Below, piece by piece: positions 8,571 through 17,838 of a DNA stretch of 64,000 nt. Location: NCBI GenBank assembly GCA_900547725.1, contig URHR01000002.1, positions 13,073 to 77,072 of the forward strand, in the 5' to 3' direction. Within the stretch, counting starts at the first letter, position 1; each line of letters begins with the position of its first letter. The position numbers and the translations under genes are program-made. Under the pieces are notes generated by a model, which saw only the letters and a list, made by a program, of their open reading frames with translations, was not told where the DNA came from and ran no database searches. The DNA comes from an uncultured Eubacteriales bacterium (GTDB lineage: Bacteria > Bacillota > Clostridia > Oscillospirales > CAG-272).

Positions 8571-10109
8571 ATGGAAAAGAGCAAATCCGCGGTCGGTCAG
8601 CCGCTGTTGGAAATCCGCGATATGACCAAAACCTTCGGTCCGGTCGTGGCGCTTGACTGTGTGGATCTGACCGTCCTATCGGGCGAGATACGCGGCCTGA
8701 TCGGGGAGAACGGGTCTGGAAAATCCACAATTTCCTCTGTTTTTTCGGGTATGCAGACGGCGGATCACGGCGTGATGACCTTTGAGGGGAAGCCGTGGCA
8801 ACCGTCCGACATGAGCGACGCGCTCCGTCGCGGCGTTGGCATGATCGTGCAGGAAAGCGGAACCGTTCCGGGAATCACGGTGGCGGAAAATCTGTTCCTT
8901 TGTCGCATGGGGCGGTTTTCGGTCTTTCGTACCCCCTCGGATCGCGGGTGGGGATTCGTTTCGTCACGCAATCTTTTCCGCGCCGCACAAGAGGCGCTGG
9001 ACGGGATCGGCGCGGGGCACATCCGCGCCGAGGCGCTGACGGGGACGCTCGACATGATGGATCGCAAGCTGATTGAGGTTGCCAAGGTCTGGATTTCCCG
9101 CCCGCGCGTGTTGGTGGTGGACGAAAGCACAACGGCGCTCTCGCAACGGGGGCGGGAGATTGTCTACGGGCTGATGGAACGCATCAAAGCGGATGGCGGC
9201 GCGGTGGTCTTTATCTCGCATGACCTTGACGAAATCATGGAGAAATGCGACACGCTGACCGTCCTGCGCGACGGGCGCATCATCCGCACCTTTGAAAAAG
9301 CGGAATTCGAAGCGGGCGCGATCCGAACCGCCATGATCGGGCGGGACTTGCAGGGCGATTACTACCGCACCGATTACGGAAGCCCGCGGGCGGGGCGCGT
9401 GACGGTGGAGGTGACCGACCTGTCCGTCGGCGACCGTCTGCACGGCGTAAGCTTTTCCGCGCACGAGGGCGAAATTCTCGGTATCGGCGGACTTTCGCAT
9501 TGCGGAATGCACACACTGGGAAAGGTTCTGTTCGGCGCGGTCAAGCCGTCGGGGGGGAATGTCCACGTGCTCGGAAAGCCGTTGCACGACCCGAGCGACG
9601 CGATCTCCCGCGGGGTCGGCTACGCCTCCAAGGATCGCGACACCGAGTCGCTCTGTCTTTCCGCCTCGGTGCGGGACAACATTTCCATTGCGGGGTTTCC
9701 GGTCTTTGCGCCGCGCGGCGTGATTTCTCCCAAGCGGGAGCGCGCCTATGTCCGCAGACAGATTGAGGGGATGCAGATCAAGTGCTTCTCGCAGGATCAG
9801 CCGATTGAGCAGCTGTCGGGCGGAAACAAGCAGAAGGCGGTGTTCGGAAAATGGATCGGGGCGGGGTCGCGGATTCTGATTCTGGACTGCCCCACGCGCG
9901 GGATTGACATCGGGGTCAAGCAAACGATGTATCGCCTGATGGCACGGATGCGGGAAGAGGGCAAAACCGTGATTATGATCTCGGAGGAACTGCCCGAACT
10001 GATCGGAATGTCGGATCGCATTCTCATTATGAAGGACGGAAGAATAAGCGGAGAATACCCCCGTGCGCGAGATCTGCGCGACGCGGATCTCATCGGGGAT
10101 ATGATCTGA
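8571..10109 (+). CDS. Sugar ABC transporter ATPase with two nucleotide-binding domains (RbsA/XylG type)
   Basis: This 512-residue protein is a double ATPase of the simple-sugar (CUT2) importer class. The first half has an intact Walker A, 'GENGSGKST' (residues 45-53), and Walker B 'VLVVDEST', but a poor signature motif. The second half has a degenerate Walker A (GLSHCGMHTL) but a clear signature 'LSGGNKQKAV' and 'LILDCPTRG'. This asymmetry is usual for the class. ATG 8571 is preceded by GGAGGAA at about nine bases; the open frame continues upstream but without another good site. It heads a tight five-gene operon, and I see no convincing promoter between 8504 and 8570. Confidence 0.93.
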   Translation: MEKSKSAVGQPLLEIRDMTKTFGPVVALDCVDLTVLSGEIRGLIGENGSGKSTISSVFSGMQTADHGVMTFEGKPWQPSDMSDALRRGVGMIVQESGTVPGITVAENLFLCRMGRFSVFRTPSDRGWGFVSSRNLFRAAQEALDGIGAGHIRAEALTGTLDMMDRKLIEVAKVWISRPRVLVVDESTTALSQRGREIVYGLMERIKADGGAVVFISHDLDEIMEKCDTLTVLRDGRIIRTFEKAEFEAGAIRTAMIGRDLQGDYYRTDYGSPRAGRVTVEVTDLSVGDRLHGVSFSAHEGEILGIGGLSHCGMHTLGKVLFGAVKPSGGNVHVLGKPLHDPSDAISRGVGYASKDRDTESLCLSASVRDNISIAGFPVFAPRGVISPKRERAYVRRQIEGMQIKCFSQDQPIEQLSGGNKQKAVFGKWIGAGSRILILDCPTRGIDIGVKQTMYRLMARMREEGKTVIMISEELPELIGMSDRILIMKDGRISGEYPRARDLRDADLIGDMI

Positions 10110-10125
10110 CCGAAAGGAAGAAACC

Positions 10126-11121
10126 ATGACACAGGAACTCGATTCGGAACGGGCGCGGCTTCGCGGGCGAGCCGTCCGCCGCTCCCGCCTCATCAGTCTG
10201 ATCCCGCTTGCCGCCTGCCTGTTGCTCGGAGGTCTTTATCTGTTGCTTGCGTGGCAGAACGGCTATGATCTCGGCATCGGGATGGCGGTGGTTGTTTCCA
10301 ACGCCACCTTGGTTGCGCTGGTGGCAACGGGCGCGACTTTCATCTTCACCGCAGGCTCTTTTGACCTTTCGCTCGGCGCGAATATGTTGGTCAGCGCCCT
10401 CGTCGGCGGATTGGTCGGCAGGGCGAGCGGGAATCTCTTTCTCATGCTGCTTGCCACCCTGGGAACGGCGATTTCGCTCAGCGTTCTCGGCGCACTGCTT
10501 GCAACCTTTTTCAATCTGCCCGTGTTCATCATGACCATCGTGATGATGAACGTTTACAGCGCGGTTTCCACGCTGATGCTGACCACGCTTGGAACAAACG
10601 CCGCATTGGCAGTTCCGACCTCTCTTGTGACGGGACTGAATCAGACATGGTTTCGTCTGCTCCTGCTTGCGGTTTTTGAGCTGTTTGCCTGCGTGCTGTT
10701 TTATCTGCTTCCGATGGGGCGGCAGGCGCGGTTTCTCGGCGGGAATCCGGTTTGCGCAAGGCTCTCGGGTATCCGACCCAAGTCGCTGACCGTGCTCTGC
10801 TTTGCGCTCGCGGGCATCGGTATCGGGCTTGCGGCGTTTGCCATGACCGTGGAAACCCCGACGCTTTCGGCTTCGTCCGGTTCGTCGGTCGGGATGAATA
10901 TGCTGATTGCAATGGTGTTCGGCGGAATGCCGATGAGCGGAGGACCGCGCTCCAGAATGTACGCGGCTCTGCTCGGCGCGTTCTCCATGGCGTTTCTGGA
11001 CGCGTTGATGAATATCTACGTCACGGGAAGTTGGTATCTCCAGATCGTAAAGGGCGTGCTGTTTGCAACGGTGGTGTTCCTCTTTGCCGTCGGGCGGCGA
11101 AGCCGGATGCTGGAGCGATAA
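10126..11121 (+). CDS. Sugar ABC transporter permease (RbsC-like), first
   Basis: This 331-residue membrane protein has about nine hydrophobic helices and is related to BPD_transp_2 permeases of CUT2 importers. The family's 'TGATFIFTAGSFDLSLGANM' segment (near residue 65) is diagnostic: the usual G-G-I-D-L-S loop reads AGSFDLS here. It begins 16 bases after the ATPase gene and should pair with it and with the second permease at 12378. The sugar carried is not readable. The conserved cytoplasmic loop that contacts the ATPase is present around 'GNPVCARLSGIRPKSL'. Confidence 0.9.
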   Translation: MTQELDSERARLRGRAVRRSRLISLIPLAACLLLGGLYLLLAWQNGYDLGIGMAVVVSNATLVALVATGATFIFTAGSFDLSLGANMLVSALVGGLVGRASGNLFLMLLATLGTAISLSVLGALLATFFNLPVFIMTIVMMNVYSAVSTLMLTTLGTNAALAVPTSLVTGLNQTWFRLLLLAVFELFACVLFYLLPMGRQARFLGGNPVCARLSGIRPKSLTVLCFALAGIGIGLAAFAMTVETPTLSASSGSSVGMNMLIAMVFGGMPMSGGPRSRMYAALLGAFSMAFLDALMNIYVTGSWYLQIVKGVLFATVVFLFAVGRRSRMLER

Positions 11122-11147
11122 TGGAATGATTGGAAAGGAATGAAAAC

Positions 11148-12362
11148 ATGAAAACAAAACTTCGGGTTCGATTGCTGTGTGCGATCCTGCTTGTCTGCGC
11201 GCTTCTGCCGCTTGCGGGATGCAAAAAGGGCGCGTCCGACCTCAAAATCGGCGTGCTGTGGGAGGACGATACCTCCGGAGAATCGGCGGCGTGGGCGAAA
11301 TACCTGCGCACACTGGCAAAGGAATACGGCTTTACGATTGACTTTACCACCACAAACAGTTCGTCCTCCGAGGTGTCGGCGATCAACACCTACGCTTCCA
11401 AGGGCTATGACGCGATTCTGTTGCTGTCCGATGACGACATTGTGACATCGGTCAATGCCGCGGCGGCAAAGAAGATGTATATCGTCTGCCCCACGGGTCA
11501 CCCGACCGACGAACAGCTGAAAGAAATCCGCGGAAACGAGTATTTCCTCGGCTCGGTTGCACCCACCTATGATGCCGAGTATACCGCAGGCTACAACATG
11601 GCGCGCTACTTTGTTGAGGAGAAGAAGCAGACCGCCTTTACCGTGTTCGGCGGCGCAACGCTTTACGGTTCGCAGATGCACATTCAGCGCCTTGCGGGGA
11701 TTCTCGCGTATCTGTGCGAGGACAGCGAAACTTCCTATGACGGCGCGAAAACGCGGGACGAGCTGATTGCCAAAGTTGCGGGAACGAGCCTTGATCCCAC
11801 AAAATTCGTCAGCGCAAAGTACCGCATTACAGGGTATATGGACGGTTTCGGTTTTGACGACGCGTTCTCCACCAAGCTGACCAACAGTCTGGAGAGCGGA
11901 GGAACTTGCATTCTGACGGTCGGCGCGGGCGAGGTCGTGACCAAAATTGCCTACGGAATCACCTCGGCAAACAGCAGGCTTGAGACCTGTACCGTCGGCG
12001 GCGTTGACGCGATTACGGCGGATTATGCCGCGTGCTTCGATCTGGGATACGCTTATGACTGCGGCAAGTTCGCCTCGGCAATGGCGCCGTCCATCATCAT
12101 GATTCTGTGCGCAAAGGACGGGAAGAAAATCAAAGATTCCGAGGGTTACGCGCCGAAACTTGGGCTGAGTTACTGGGTTGCCACAAGCAAGACCGCGCTG
12201 GAAGAGATGCTGAAGCGCGACAATGCAACCGACGGGTACTGCTACAACAAGGCGGTTCTGGATCACTATATCGAGGCGGCAAGCTACGATGAGCTGTCAA
12301 AACTCTGCGCGGCGGACTACGCAGAGGCGGTCGCCATTCACGAGGCGTATAACAAGGAGTAA
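11148..12362 (+). CDS. Sugar-binding lipoprotein of the ABC importer
   Basis: This 404-residue lipoprotein has signal peptide 'LLCAILLVCALLPLAGC' with a good lipobox (LAGC). Mature features fit a type 1 periplasmic-binding fold: 'LKIGVLWEDDTSGESAAW' near the start, then 'YDAILLLSDDDIVTSV' and 'SVAPTYDAEYTAGYNMARYF'. ATG 11148 is chosen over an upstream in-frame TTG (11130) because GGAAAGGA precedes it suitably and the signal begins there. It would capture the ligand outside the cell and hand it to the two permeases on either side. The protein is more divergent than typical ribose or xylose binders, so the ligand may be unusual, for example a product of the GH3 enzyme. This is inference. Confidence 0.85.
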   Translation: MKTKLRVRLLCAILLVCALLPLAGCKKGASDLKIGVLWEDDTSGESAAWAKYLRTLAKEYGFTIDFTTTNSSSSEVSAINTYASKGYDAILLLSDDDIVTSVNAAAAKKMYIVCPTGHPTDEQLKEIRGNEYFLGSVAPTYDAEYTAGYNMARYFVEEKKQTAFTVFGGATLYGSQMHIQRLAGILAYLCEDSETSYDGAKTRDELIAKVAGTSLDPTKFVSAKYRITGYMDGFGFDDAFSTKLTNSLESGGTCILTVGAGEVVTKIAYGITSANSRLETCTVGGVDAITADYAACFDLGYAYDCGKFASAMAPSIIMILCAKDGKKIKDSEGYAPKLGLSYWVATSKTALEEMLKRDNATDGYCYNKAVLDHYIEAASYDELSKLCAADYAEAVAIHEAYNKE

Positions 12363-12377
12363 GGGAGGGGTGCCGCC

Positions 12378-13415
12378 GTGCCGACGCAAGCCGAAACGGT
12401 TCAAACAAAACTGAAAAGGGTTGGCGGGGTTCTGCTTCTGCCGATCCTGTGCGGGGTCATCATGGCAATCGCCTGCCGCCTTGCGGGAACTGCGCTGTTT
12501 ACCGGGAGCAGTACGTGGCAGCTGTTCTTTCGCGGCATGGCGTATGTCCTGCTTCTGTCCTTCGGCGTTTCCGTGAATATGCACACGGGGCGGTTTGACT
12601 TTTCCACGGGTGCTACCATGCTTCTCGGCGGCGTTGCGGGCGCACTGATCGCTTACGGGAACGGTTGGGGACCGATTGCTATGCTCTTTATCAGTATGTT
12701 GGTGGGCTGTGTGACGGGTCTGTTCTCGGGGTGGCTGTATGTCCTGCTCCGTCTGCCGCCGATGATCATCGGACTGACCATGACATTGGTTCTGGAGGGC
12801 GTGGTTGCCATTATCACCGACGGCTGCAAGCCTGTCGGATTCGGGACGGACGCGTCCTATTACCGCTTTGCCGTGACCCCGCTGTGGATGTGCCTGATCA
12901 TGCTCGCGGCGGTGATTTTTATGGTGGTGCTGTTCCACTATACAAAATTCGGCTACGACTACCGTGCGCTTCGGACGGGGCAGAAGATTGCGGTGAGGAG
13001 CGGCGTGAACGAAAACGGGAACGCGATTGTCTGCTATGCCGTTGCGGGACTGCTGTTCGGCGCGGCGGGGGCGCTTTCGGTCTGCTCCACAAACGGCGTG
13101 ACCCCGACCATCAATTTTTCCAGTATCGCCTCCATGTTTTCCTGCTTCCTGCCGCTGTTCTTCTCGGAGTTCATTATGAAATTCTGCAACAAGCAGGTGG
13201 CAATTTTTGTGGGATGCGTTGCGTATGAGTTGATTCAGATCGGTTTCGGACAGATCAGCTTTGCGGACGCGGGCTTTACCGCCGACGTTTACAAGGTGGT
13301 CGAGGCGGTGATACTGGTTCTGTTCCTGATCTATCTGAACAACGAAGATACCGTCACGGAATTCGTAACCCTGCGGCGGAAGCGCCGGACGGGGGAGAGG
13401 AGCGCACACACATGA
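12378..13415 (+). CDS. Sugar ABC transporter permease (RbsC-like), second
   Basis: This 345-residue BPD_transp_2-type permease has about nine membrane helices. 'VNMHTGRFDFSTGATMLLGG' matches the G-x-D-x-S-x-G signature loop seen in the first permease, but the two differ in sequence, so the importer is probably a heterodimer. The start is GTG at 12378, supported by GGGAGGG eight bases before and only 15 bases after the binding protein. Its stop overlaps the next gene's start by four bases (ATGA). The C-terminus is basic. Confidence 0.9.
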   Translation: MPTQAETVQTKLKRVGGVLLLPILCGVIMAIACRLAGTALFTGSSTWQLFFRGMAYVLLLSFGVSVNMHTGRFDFSTGATMLLGGVAGALIAYGNGWGPIAMLFISMLVGCVTGLFSGWLYVLLRLPPMIIGLTMTLVLEGVVAIITDGCKPVGFGTDASYYRFAVTPLWMCLIMLAAVIFMVVLFHYTKFGYDYRALRTGQKIAVRSGVNENGNAIVCYAVAGLLFGAAGALSVCSTNGVTPTINFSSIASMFSCFLPLFFSEFIMKFCNKQVAIFVGCVAYELIQIGFGQISFADAGFTADVYKVVEAVILVLFLIYLNNEDTVTEFVTLRRKRRTGERSAHT

Positions 13416-15154
13416 GCGAGAGAAGAGAGAGGCTGACTGCCGCCCCGTTCCGGCTGGACGGGAAGCAGGCGGATTGGGTGGAGGACACATTGGCTTCCAT
13501 GTCGACCGAGGATCGCTTGCGCCAGTTGTTCTGCCTCATCACCTACAGCGACAACGAAGAGGATCTGCGTCGCCTTGCCGAGCAGATCCGTCCCGGGGGG
13601 ATCATGAGCCGCGCTGTTCCCACCGAGCAGGCTTTGCGCACAATCCGGACGTTGCAGGAGTATTCCCATATTCCGATGCTCATCAGCGCCAATCTCGAAT
13701 CGGGCGGAAACGGGCTTCTGTCGGACGGCAGTTTCTTTGCCCGTCCCATGGCGATCGCTGCGACCGACGACACCGAGCAGGCGCGAAGGTTGGGCGAGAT
13801 CTGCGGAACAGAGGGCGCGGCAGTCGGTGCGAACTGGTCCTTTGCGCCGATCGTTGACATCGATTACAACTGGCGCAATCCGATTACCAACACCCGCACG
13901 TTCGGCTCTGATCCCGAGCGCGTTCGTCGCATGGGCGTGGCGTATGTGACTGAGTTGCAGAAGCACGGCATGGCGGCGTGTTGTAAGCATTTCCCCGGGG
14001 ACGGGCGGGACGAACGCGATCAGCACATTGCGCCGTCGGTCAACGACCTTTCCTGCGGCGAGTGGGACAGAACCTACGGAATGGTCTACCGCGCCATGAT
14101 TGCGGCGGGCGTGATGAGCGTGATGATCGGGCATATTCTCATGCCTGCCTACAGCCGTCGCTTTGCACCCGATCTGCGCGACAGCGACCTGTTGCCCGCG
14201 TCGGTCAGCTATGAACTTGTAACCAAGCTGCTGCGCGAACAACTCGGATTCAACGGGCTGATCGTGACCGATTCCTCCACGATGGCGGGCGTGACCGCGT
14301 TGCTTCCGCGTGACAAACTGGTTCCGATGAGCATTGCGGCGGGGTGCGATATGTTCCTCTTCACCAAAGACCTTGAAGAGGATATCGGGTTCATGACCGA
14401 TGGGCTGCGCCGCGGAATTCTGACCGAAGAACGGCTTGCCGAGGCGGTTACGCGGATTCTTGCTCTCAAGGCGGCACTCCGTCTGCCAGAAAAACGCGAG
14501 GCGGGACGGCTGATTCCGCGCGCCGAGGACGCCGGACGGCAGGTGGGACAGCCGTTGTTTGCCGAATGGAGCAGAATCTGCGCCGACCGTTCGGTTACGC
14601 TGGTCAAGGAGGAGAGCGGGGTTCTTCCGCTGACCCCAGAGAGATACCCGCGCGTGCTGTTCTGTCCTTTGGACAACCGGAGTGCGGGACCGTCCTTCTT
14701 TACCGCCGAGGGGAGCGCCAACAAACGGTTTCGGGAACTGCTCGCGGCAAACGGATTTGACGTAACGGTCTTTGAGCCGGCGCAGGGCATGGAGGGCTTC
14801 ATGACCCCCGTGCGGGATATCGTGGAAAAATACGACCTGATCGTGTATTCCGCCGAGTTGGTCACGCGGTCGAATCAGACCGTGGTGCGTCCCGAGTGGA
14901 GCAACCCGATGGGGGCGAATGTCCCCGTGTGGTGTCACTCTGTTCCAACCGTGTTTGTGTCGTTTGAGAATCCGTATCATCTGGTCGACGTGCCGCAGAT
15001 GAGAACCTTTGTCAATTGCTACGGCGGAAGCGAGACGGTCGTGCGCGCCGCAGTGGAAAAACTGATGGGGAAGAGCCGCTTTCAGGGAAAATCTCCCGTA
15101 GACCCGTTCTGCGGAAAATGGGAAGCGAAAATCGCGGGATTCGGAATCAAATAA
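13412..15154 (+). CDS. Glycoside hydrolase family 3, beta-N-acetylhexosaminidase-like
   Basis: This 580-residue protein has no signal peptide, so it acts in the cytoplasm. The N-terminal TIM barrel carries 'KHFPGDGRDERDQH', which corresponds to the NagZ-type KHFPGHG motif and its downstream acid/base His. 'LIVTDSSTMAG' holds the likely catalytic Asp. Residues of about 380-570 form the alpha/beta sandwich domain found in longer GH3 enzymes. Co-translation with the importer (4-base overlap) implies it cleaves what the importer brings in, plausibly an N-acetylhexosamine glycoside such as a muropeptide or chitobiose fragment. This substrate idea rests on the His-motif and is not proven; a glucosidase remains possible. 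Confidence 0.85.
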   Translation: MSERRERLTAAPFRLDGKQADWVEDTLASMSTEDRLRQLFCLITYSDNEEDLRRLAEQIRPGGIMSRAVPTEQALRTIRTLQEYSHIPMLISANLESGGNGLLSDGSFFARPMAIAATDDTEQARRLGEICGTEGAAVGANWSFAPIVDIDYNWRNPITNTRTFGSDPERVRRMGVAYVTELQKHGMAACCKHFPGDGRDERDQHIAPSVNDLSCGEWDRTYGMVYRAMIAAGVMSVMIGHILMPAYSRRFAPDLRDSDLLPASVSYELVTKLLREQLGFNGLIVTDSSTMAGVTALLPRDKLVPMSIAAGCDMFLFTKDLEEDIGFMTDGLRRGILTEERLAEAVTRILALKAALRLPEKREAGRLIPRAEDAGRQVGQPLFAEWSRICADRSVTLVKEESGVLPLTPERYPRVLFCPLDNRSAGPSFFTAEGSANKRFRELLAANGFDVTVFEPAQGMEGFMTPVRDIVEKYDLIVYSAELVTRSNQTVVRPEWSNPMGANVPVWCHSVPTVFVSFENPYHLVDVPQMRTFVNCYGGSETVVRAAVEKLMGKSRFQGKSPVDPFCGKWEAKIAGFGIK

Positions 15155-15191
15155 ACCTTTATTATCGGCGAGAGATGCCTTTCCGCAAACA

Positions 15192-15229
15192 AACAGCCCC
15201 GCCCCGGAAAAATCCGAGGCGGGGCTGTT
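15192..15229. terminator. Bidirectional terminator between the sugar operon and rpe
   Basis: The stem AACAGCCCCGCC ... GGCGGGGCTGTT has T-rich sequence on the plus side and A-rich (T-rich on minus) on the other. It serves the convergent GH3 and rpe units. Confidence 0.85.
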
Positions 15230-15238
15230 TTCTATGTT

Positions 15239-15907
15239 TTATTTCTCTTTCTTCGGTTCTGCACCGCTCCGCATCTGTGCGATGACCGCGCGCGGTCGCT
15301 TGGACTGGAAGATCGCCGAGCCTGCCACAATGACATTCGCGCCCGCGTCCGTGGCGAGTTTCACATTCTCCGGCTTCAGTCCGCCGTCTACCTCAAGGTC
15401 AAGCGGCAATCCCTGCGCCGTGATATACCGCCGGATTACCCGCACCTTTTCCAACGTTTCGGGAATGAGTGCCTGCCCGCCGAAGCCCGGGACAACCGTC
15501 ATCACCAACGCCATGTCAAGTTCCCGCAGATAGGGCAGGATCGCTTCCACAGGCGTGGCAGGGGAGATCGCAAGACCTACCCGTACCTCCCGCTCCCGTA
15601 TCGCGCGGAGCGTTGCCCGCACATCCGCGCAAGCCTCCAGATGAACGGTGATGATGTCCGCGCCTGCTTTGACAAAATCCCCGATGTAGCGAATCGGCTC
15701 GCGGATCATCAGATGAACGTCGAAAATCAGCTTGCTGTTGCGGCGCAACGCCGCGATGACGGGCGCGCCGAAACTGATGTTCGGAACAAACATTCCGTCC
15801 ATGACGTCGAGATGCAGATAGTTCGCACCCGCGTCTGTCACACGTCTGACACTGCTTTCCAGATTGGCAAAATCCGCCGCCAACAAAGAGGGGGCAATGT
15901 AAATCAT
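15239..15907 (-). CDS. rpe: Ribulose-phosphate 3-epimerase
   Basis: This 222-residue TIM-barrel enzyme interconverts ribulose-5-phosphate and xylulose-5-phosphate in the pentose phosphate pathway. Diagnostic segments are 'APSLLAADFANL', 'HLDVMDGMFVPNISFG', 'DVHLMI', 'VMTVVPGFGGQ' and 'EVDGG', containing the metal-binding His and Asp residues. It is the last gene on the minus strand before the shared terminator. It may be carried on the tsaE-tsaB-rpiB-ispD-ispF transcript, although 122 bases separate it from ispF. The neighbouring rpiB acts in the same pathway. Confidence 0.96.
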   Translation of the reverse strand: MIYIAPSLLAADFANLESSVRRVTDAGANYLHLDVMDGMFVPNISFGAPVIAALRRNSKLIFDVHLMIREPIRYIGDFVKAGADIITVHLEACADVRATLRAIREREVRVGLAISPATPVEAILPYLRELDMALVMTVVPGFGGQALIPETLEKVRVIRRYITAQGLPLDLEVDGGLKPENVKLATDAGANVIVAGSAIFQSKRPRAVIAQMRSGAEPKKEK

Positions 15908-16029
15908 AACAGAAACCTCACTTACAGAAAAAATACGAAATGTGTCTGACTGCTTTTGTCAGATTTTGGGGAAGCCCCATATACTGTACCGAAAGCCCGC
16001 ACGGGGCGGCGCGGCAGAATGTCGAAAAA

Positions 16030-16551
16030 TCAGGACGTCCCGTTTGCGTCCGCGTCCGAGCCGTGCTCAGAATAGATCAGCGCAACCGCGTGCGCCGCAA
16101 TTCCGAGGCGCTCGCCGGTAAAGCCCAAGCCTTCCTCGGTGGTTGCCTTGACGCTGACCGCGCCGACGGAAACCCCGAGCGCCGCCGCAATGTTCTCCCG
16201 CATACGGAGGATGTGCGGCGCAAGCTTGGGTGCCTGCGCCAGAACCGTTGCGTCCACATTGCCGATCTCATAGCCCGCGCCGCGGACAACCTCCGCCACG
16301 CGCGAAGCAAGCGCCAGACTGTCCGCGCCCGCATAGGTCGGGTCGGTGTCGGGGAACAGTTTCCCAATGTCGCCGAGCGCCGCCGCGCCGAGCAGTGCGT
16401 CCATAACGGCATGGACAAGCACGTCCGCGTCCGAATGACCGAGCAGACCGCGGCTGTGGGGAATCGTGACCCCGCCGAGAATCAGCGGTCGACCTTCAAC
16501 CAACCGGTGCACGTCATAACCGTGCCCGATGCGGAAGGGGAGCGCCGTCAT
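16030..16551 (-). CDS. ispF: 2-C-methyl-D-erythritol 2,4-cyclodiphosphate synthase
   Basis: This 173-residue trimeric enzyme performs the fifth step of the MEP isoprenoid pathway. '[11 protein letters not shown]' at the N-terminus supplies the metal-binding Asp and His. '[29 protein letters not shown]' is the family signature, and '[22 protein letters not shown]' the C-terminal one. ATG 16551 overlaps the ispD stop by four bases; the frame stays open upstream, but only inside ispD. The two enzymes are adjacent steps, except for IspE between them, and are often linked or fused. Confidence 0.97.
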   Translation of the reverse strand: MTALPFRIGHGYDVHRLVEGRPLILGGVTIPHSRGLLGHSDADVLVHAVMDALLGAAALGDIGKLFPDTDPTYAGADSLALASRVAEVVRGAGYEIGNVDATVLAQAPKLAPHILRMRENIAAALGVSVGAVSVKATTEEGLGFTGERLGIAAHAVALIYSEHGSDADANGTS

Positions 16552-17303
16552 GCTTTTTCGTCCCGATGACGGGCGGCAAGAATCGCACCCGCTATGCGCA
16601 GGTCTTCCGGCGTGGTCACCTTCATGTTTTCTTTTCTGCATTCCACCATCTGAACCCGATAACCGAGGTGCTCGATCAGCTCGTTGTCGTCAGTTCCCAC
16701 AAAGCCGTCGCTTGCCGCACGGCTCTGCGCCGCCGCATAAAGCGCGATGTGGAACACCTGCGGCGTCTGCGCTTCCCAAAGCGTTTCACGATCCAGCGTT
16801 TCGAGAATTGCGCCGCCGCGCGATACCCGTTTGACCGTTCCCGTCATCCGGATTCCCGCACTTGCGGCTTTCTTGCGGTATGCCGCGCCGCAGACCATTT
16901 CAATCTCGGTTGGCGTAATGAGGCAACGCGCCCCGTCCGCAATTGCAACATAGCGGATGTCAGATCCGATGACCGAGAAGGCGCGGAGCGCCGATTCCTG
17001 CCGATTCTTTCCGCCGATGACGACTGCGGTCAGCTTGGTGATACGGTAGTCCTCGCAGAGCGCGACCACCGTGTCCACGTCTTTCTCCCGCGCCGCAATG
17101 ATGATTTCGGTAATCAACGGGGATTGCTGATAGGCGAGGAGGGTGTGCGCAAGAACCGGAATTCCCCCGAGAGCAAGAAACTGTTTGGAGGTTTCTCCGC
17201 CCATGCGCGATGAATTTCCCGCCGCAAGAATCAGCGCGGCGGTACGGTTTTTCGGATTGCTTGCAAGAAGTAAATTCGCGGTCTGATGGGTCACTTGTCC
17301 CAT
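16548..17303 (-). CDS. ispD: 2-C-methyl-D-erythritol 4-phosphate cytidylyltransferase
   Basis: This 251-residue enzyme attaches CMP to methylerythritol phosphate (MEP pathway). The nucleotide loop is '[20 protein letters not shown]'. '[16 protein letters not shown]' and 'TGTVKRV' are family motifs, and 'EAQTPQVF' and '[10 protein letters not shown]' complete the active site. ATG 17303 is preferred over TTG 17309 because AGGCAGGG sits eight to ten bases before it. The first ~20 residues are an extra N-terminal extension before the nucleotide loop. Cytoplasmic, transcribed with ispF. Confidence 0.95.
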   Translation of the reverse strand: MGQVTHQTANLLLASNPKNRTAALILAAGNSSRMGGETSKQFLALGGIPVLAHTLLAYQQSPLITEIIIAAREKDVDTVVALCEDYRITKLTAVVIGGKNRQESALRAFSVIGSDIRYVAIADGARCLITPTEIEMVCGAAYRKKAASAGIRMTGTVKRVSRGGAILETLDRETLWEAQTPQVFHIALYAAAQSRAASDGFVGTDDNELIEHLGYRVQMVECRKENMKVTTPEDLRIAGAILAARHRDEKA

Positions 17304-17354
17304 AATCAAGCCCTGCCTTTCTGTGCGTGATGCCGGATGTTAACCGTTTACAGT

Positions 17355-17810
17355 TTACAGTTCGTCCTCTTCGATCGCGCGGATCATATCCACCCGCCGC
17401 GCGTGTTTGCCGCCCTCGAATTCCGCGCCGAGGAAGGCGTCTACCAGATCGCAGGCAACGCCCGCGCCCACCACGCGCTCACCGAAGCAGAGCACATTTG
17501 CGTCGTTGTGCTGACGGGTCAGTCGCGCCGAGAAGGTATCGGAGCAGACCGCCGCGCGGATGCCGCGATGCTTGTTGGCGGCAATGGACATTCCGACGCC
17601 CGTTCCGCAGACCAGAATGCCGAGTTCGGTTACGCCGTCCTGAATGTTTTTGCAGACCCGATGCGCGAACACAGGGTAATCGCAACTTGCTTCGCTGTCT
17701 GTCCCCACGTCCAGAACTTCAATTCCGAGTTCCTTCAGATGCGCAATGACCTTCAGCTTCAGCCCGTAGCCCGCATGATCCGAGCCGATCGTAATTTTCG
17801 TCGTTTTCAT
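17355..17810 (-). CDS. rpiB: Ribose-5-phosphate isomerase B
   Basis: This 151-residue RpiB/LacAB-fold enzyme interconverts ribose-5-phosphate and ribulose-5-phosphate. 'IGSDHAGYGLK' carries the catalytic base region, 'DYPVFAHRVC' follows, and 'GILVCGTGVGMSIAANKHRGIRAA' is the phosphate/active-site loop with the family Cys. 'HNDANVLCFGERVVG' is also typical. It lies 28 bases downstream of tsaB on the same strand, forming part of a metabolic and translation gene string. Confidence 0.96.
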   Translation of the reverse strand: MKTTKITIGSDHAGYGLKLKVIAHLKELGIEVLDVGTDSEASCDYPVFAHRVCKNIQDGVTELGILVCGTGVGMSIAANKHRGIRAAVCSDTFSARLTRQHNDANVLCFGERVVGAGVACDLVDAFLGAEFEGGKHARRVDMIRAIEEDEL

Positions 17811-17838
17811 GATATTGTGTTTCCTTTCGGATAAAAAA

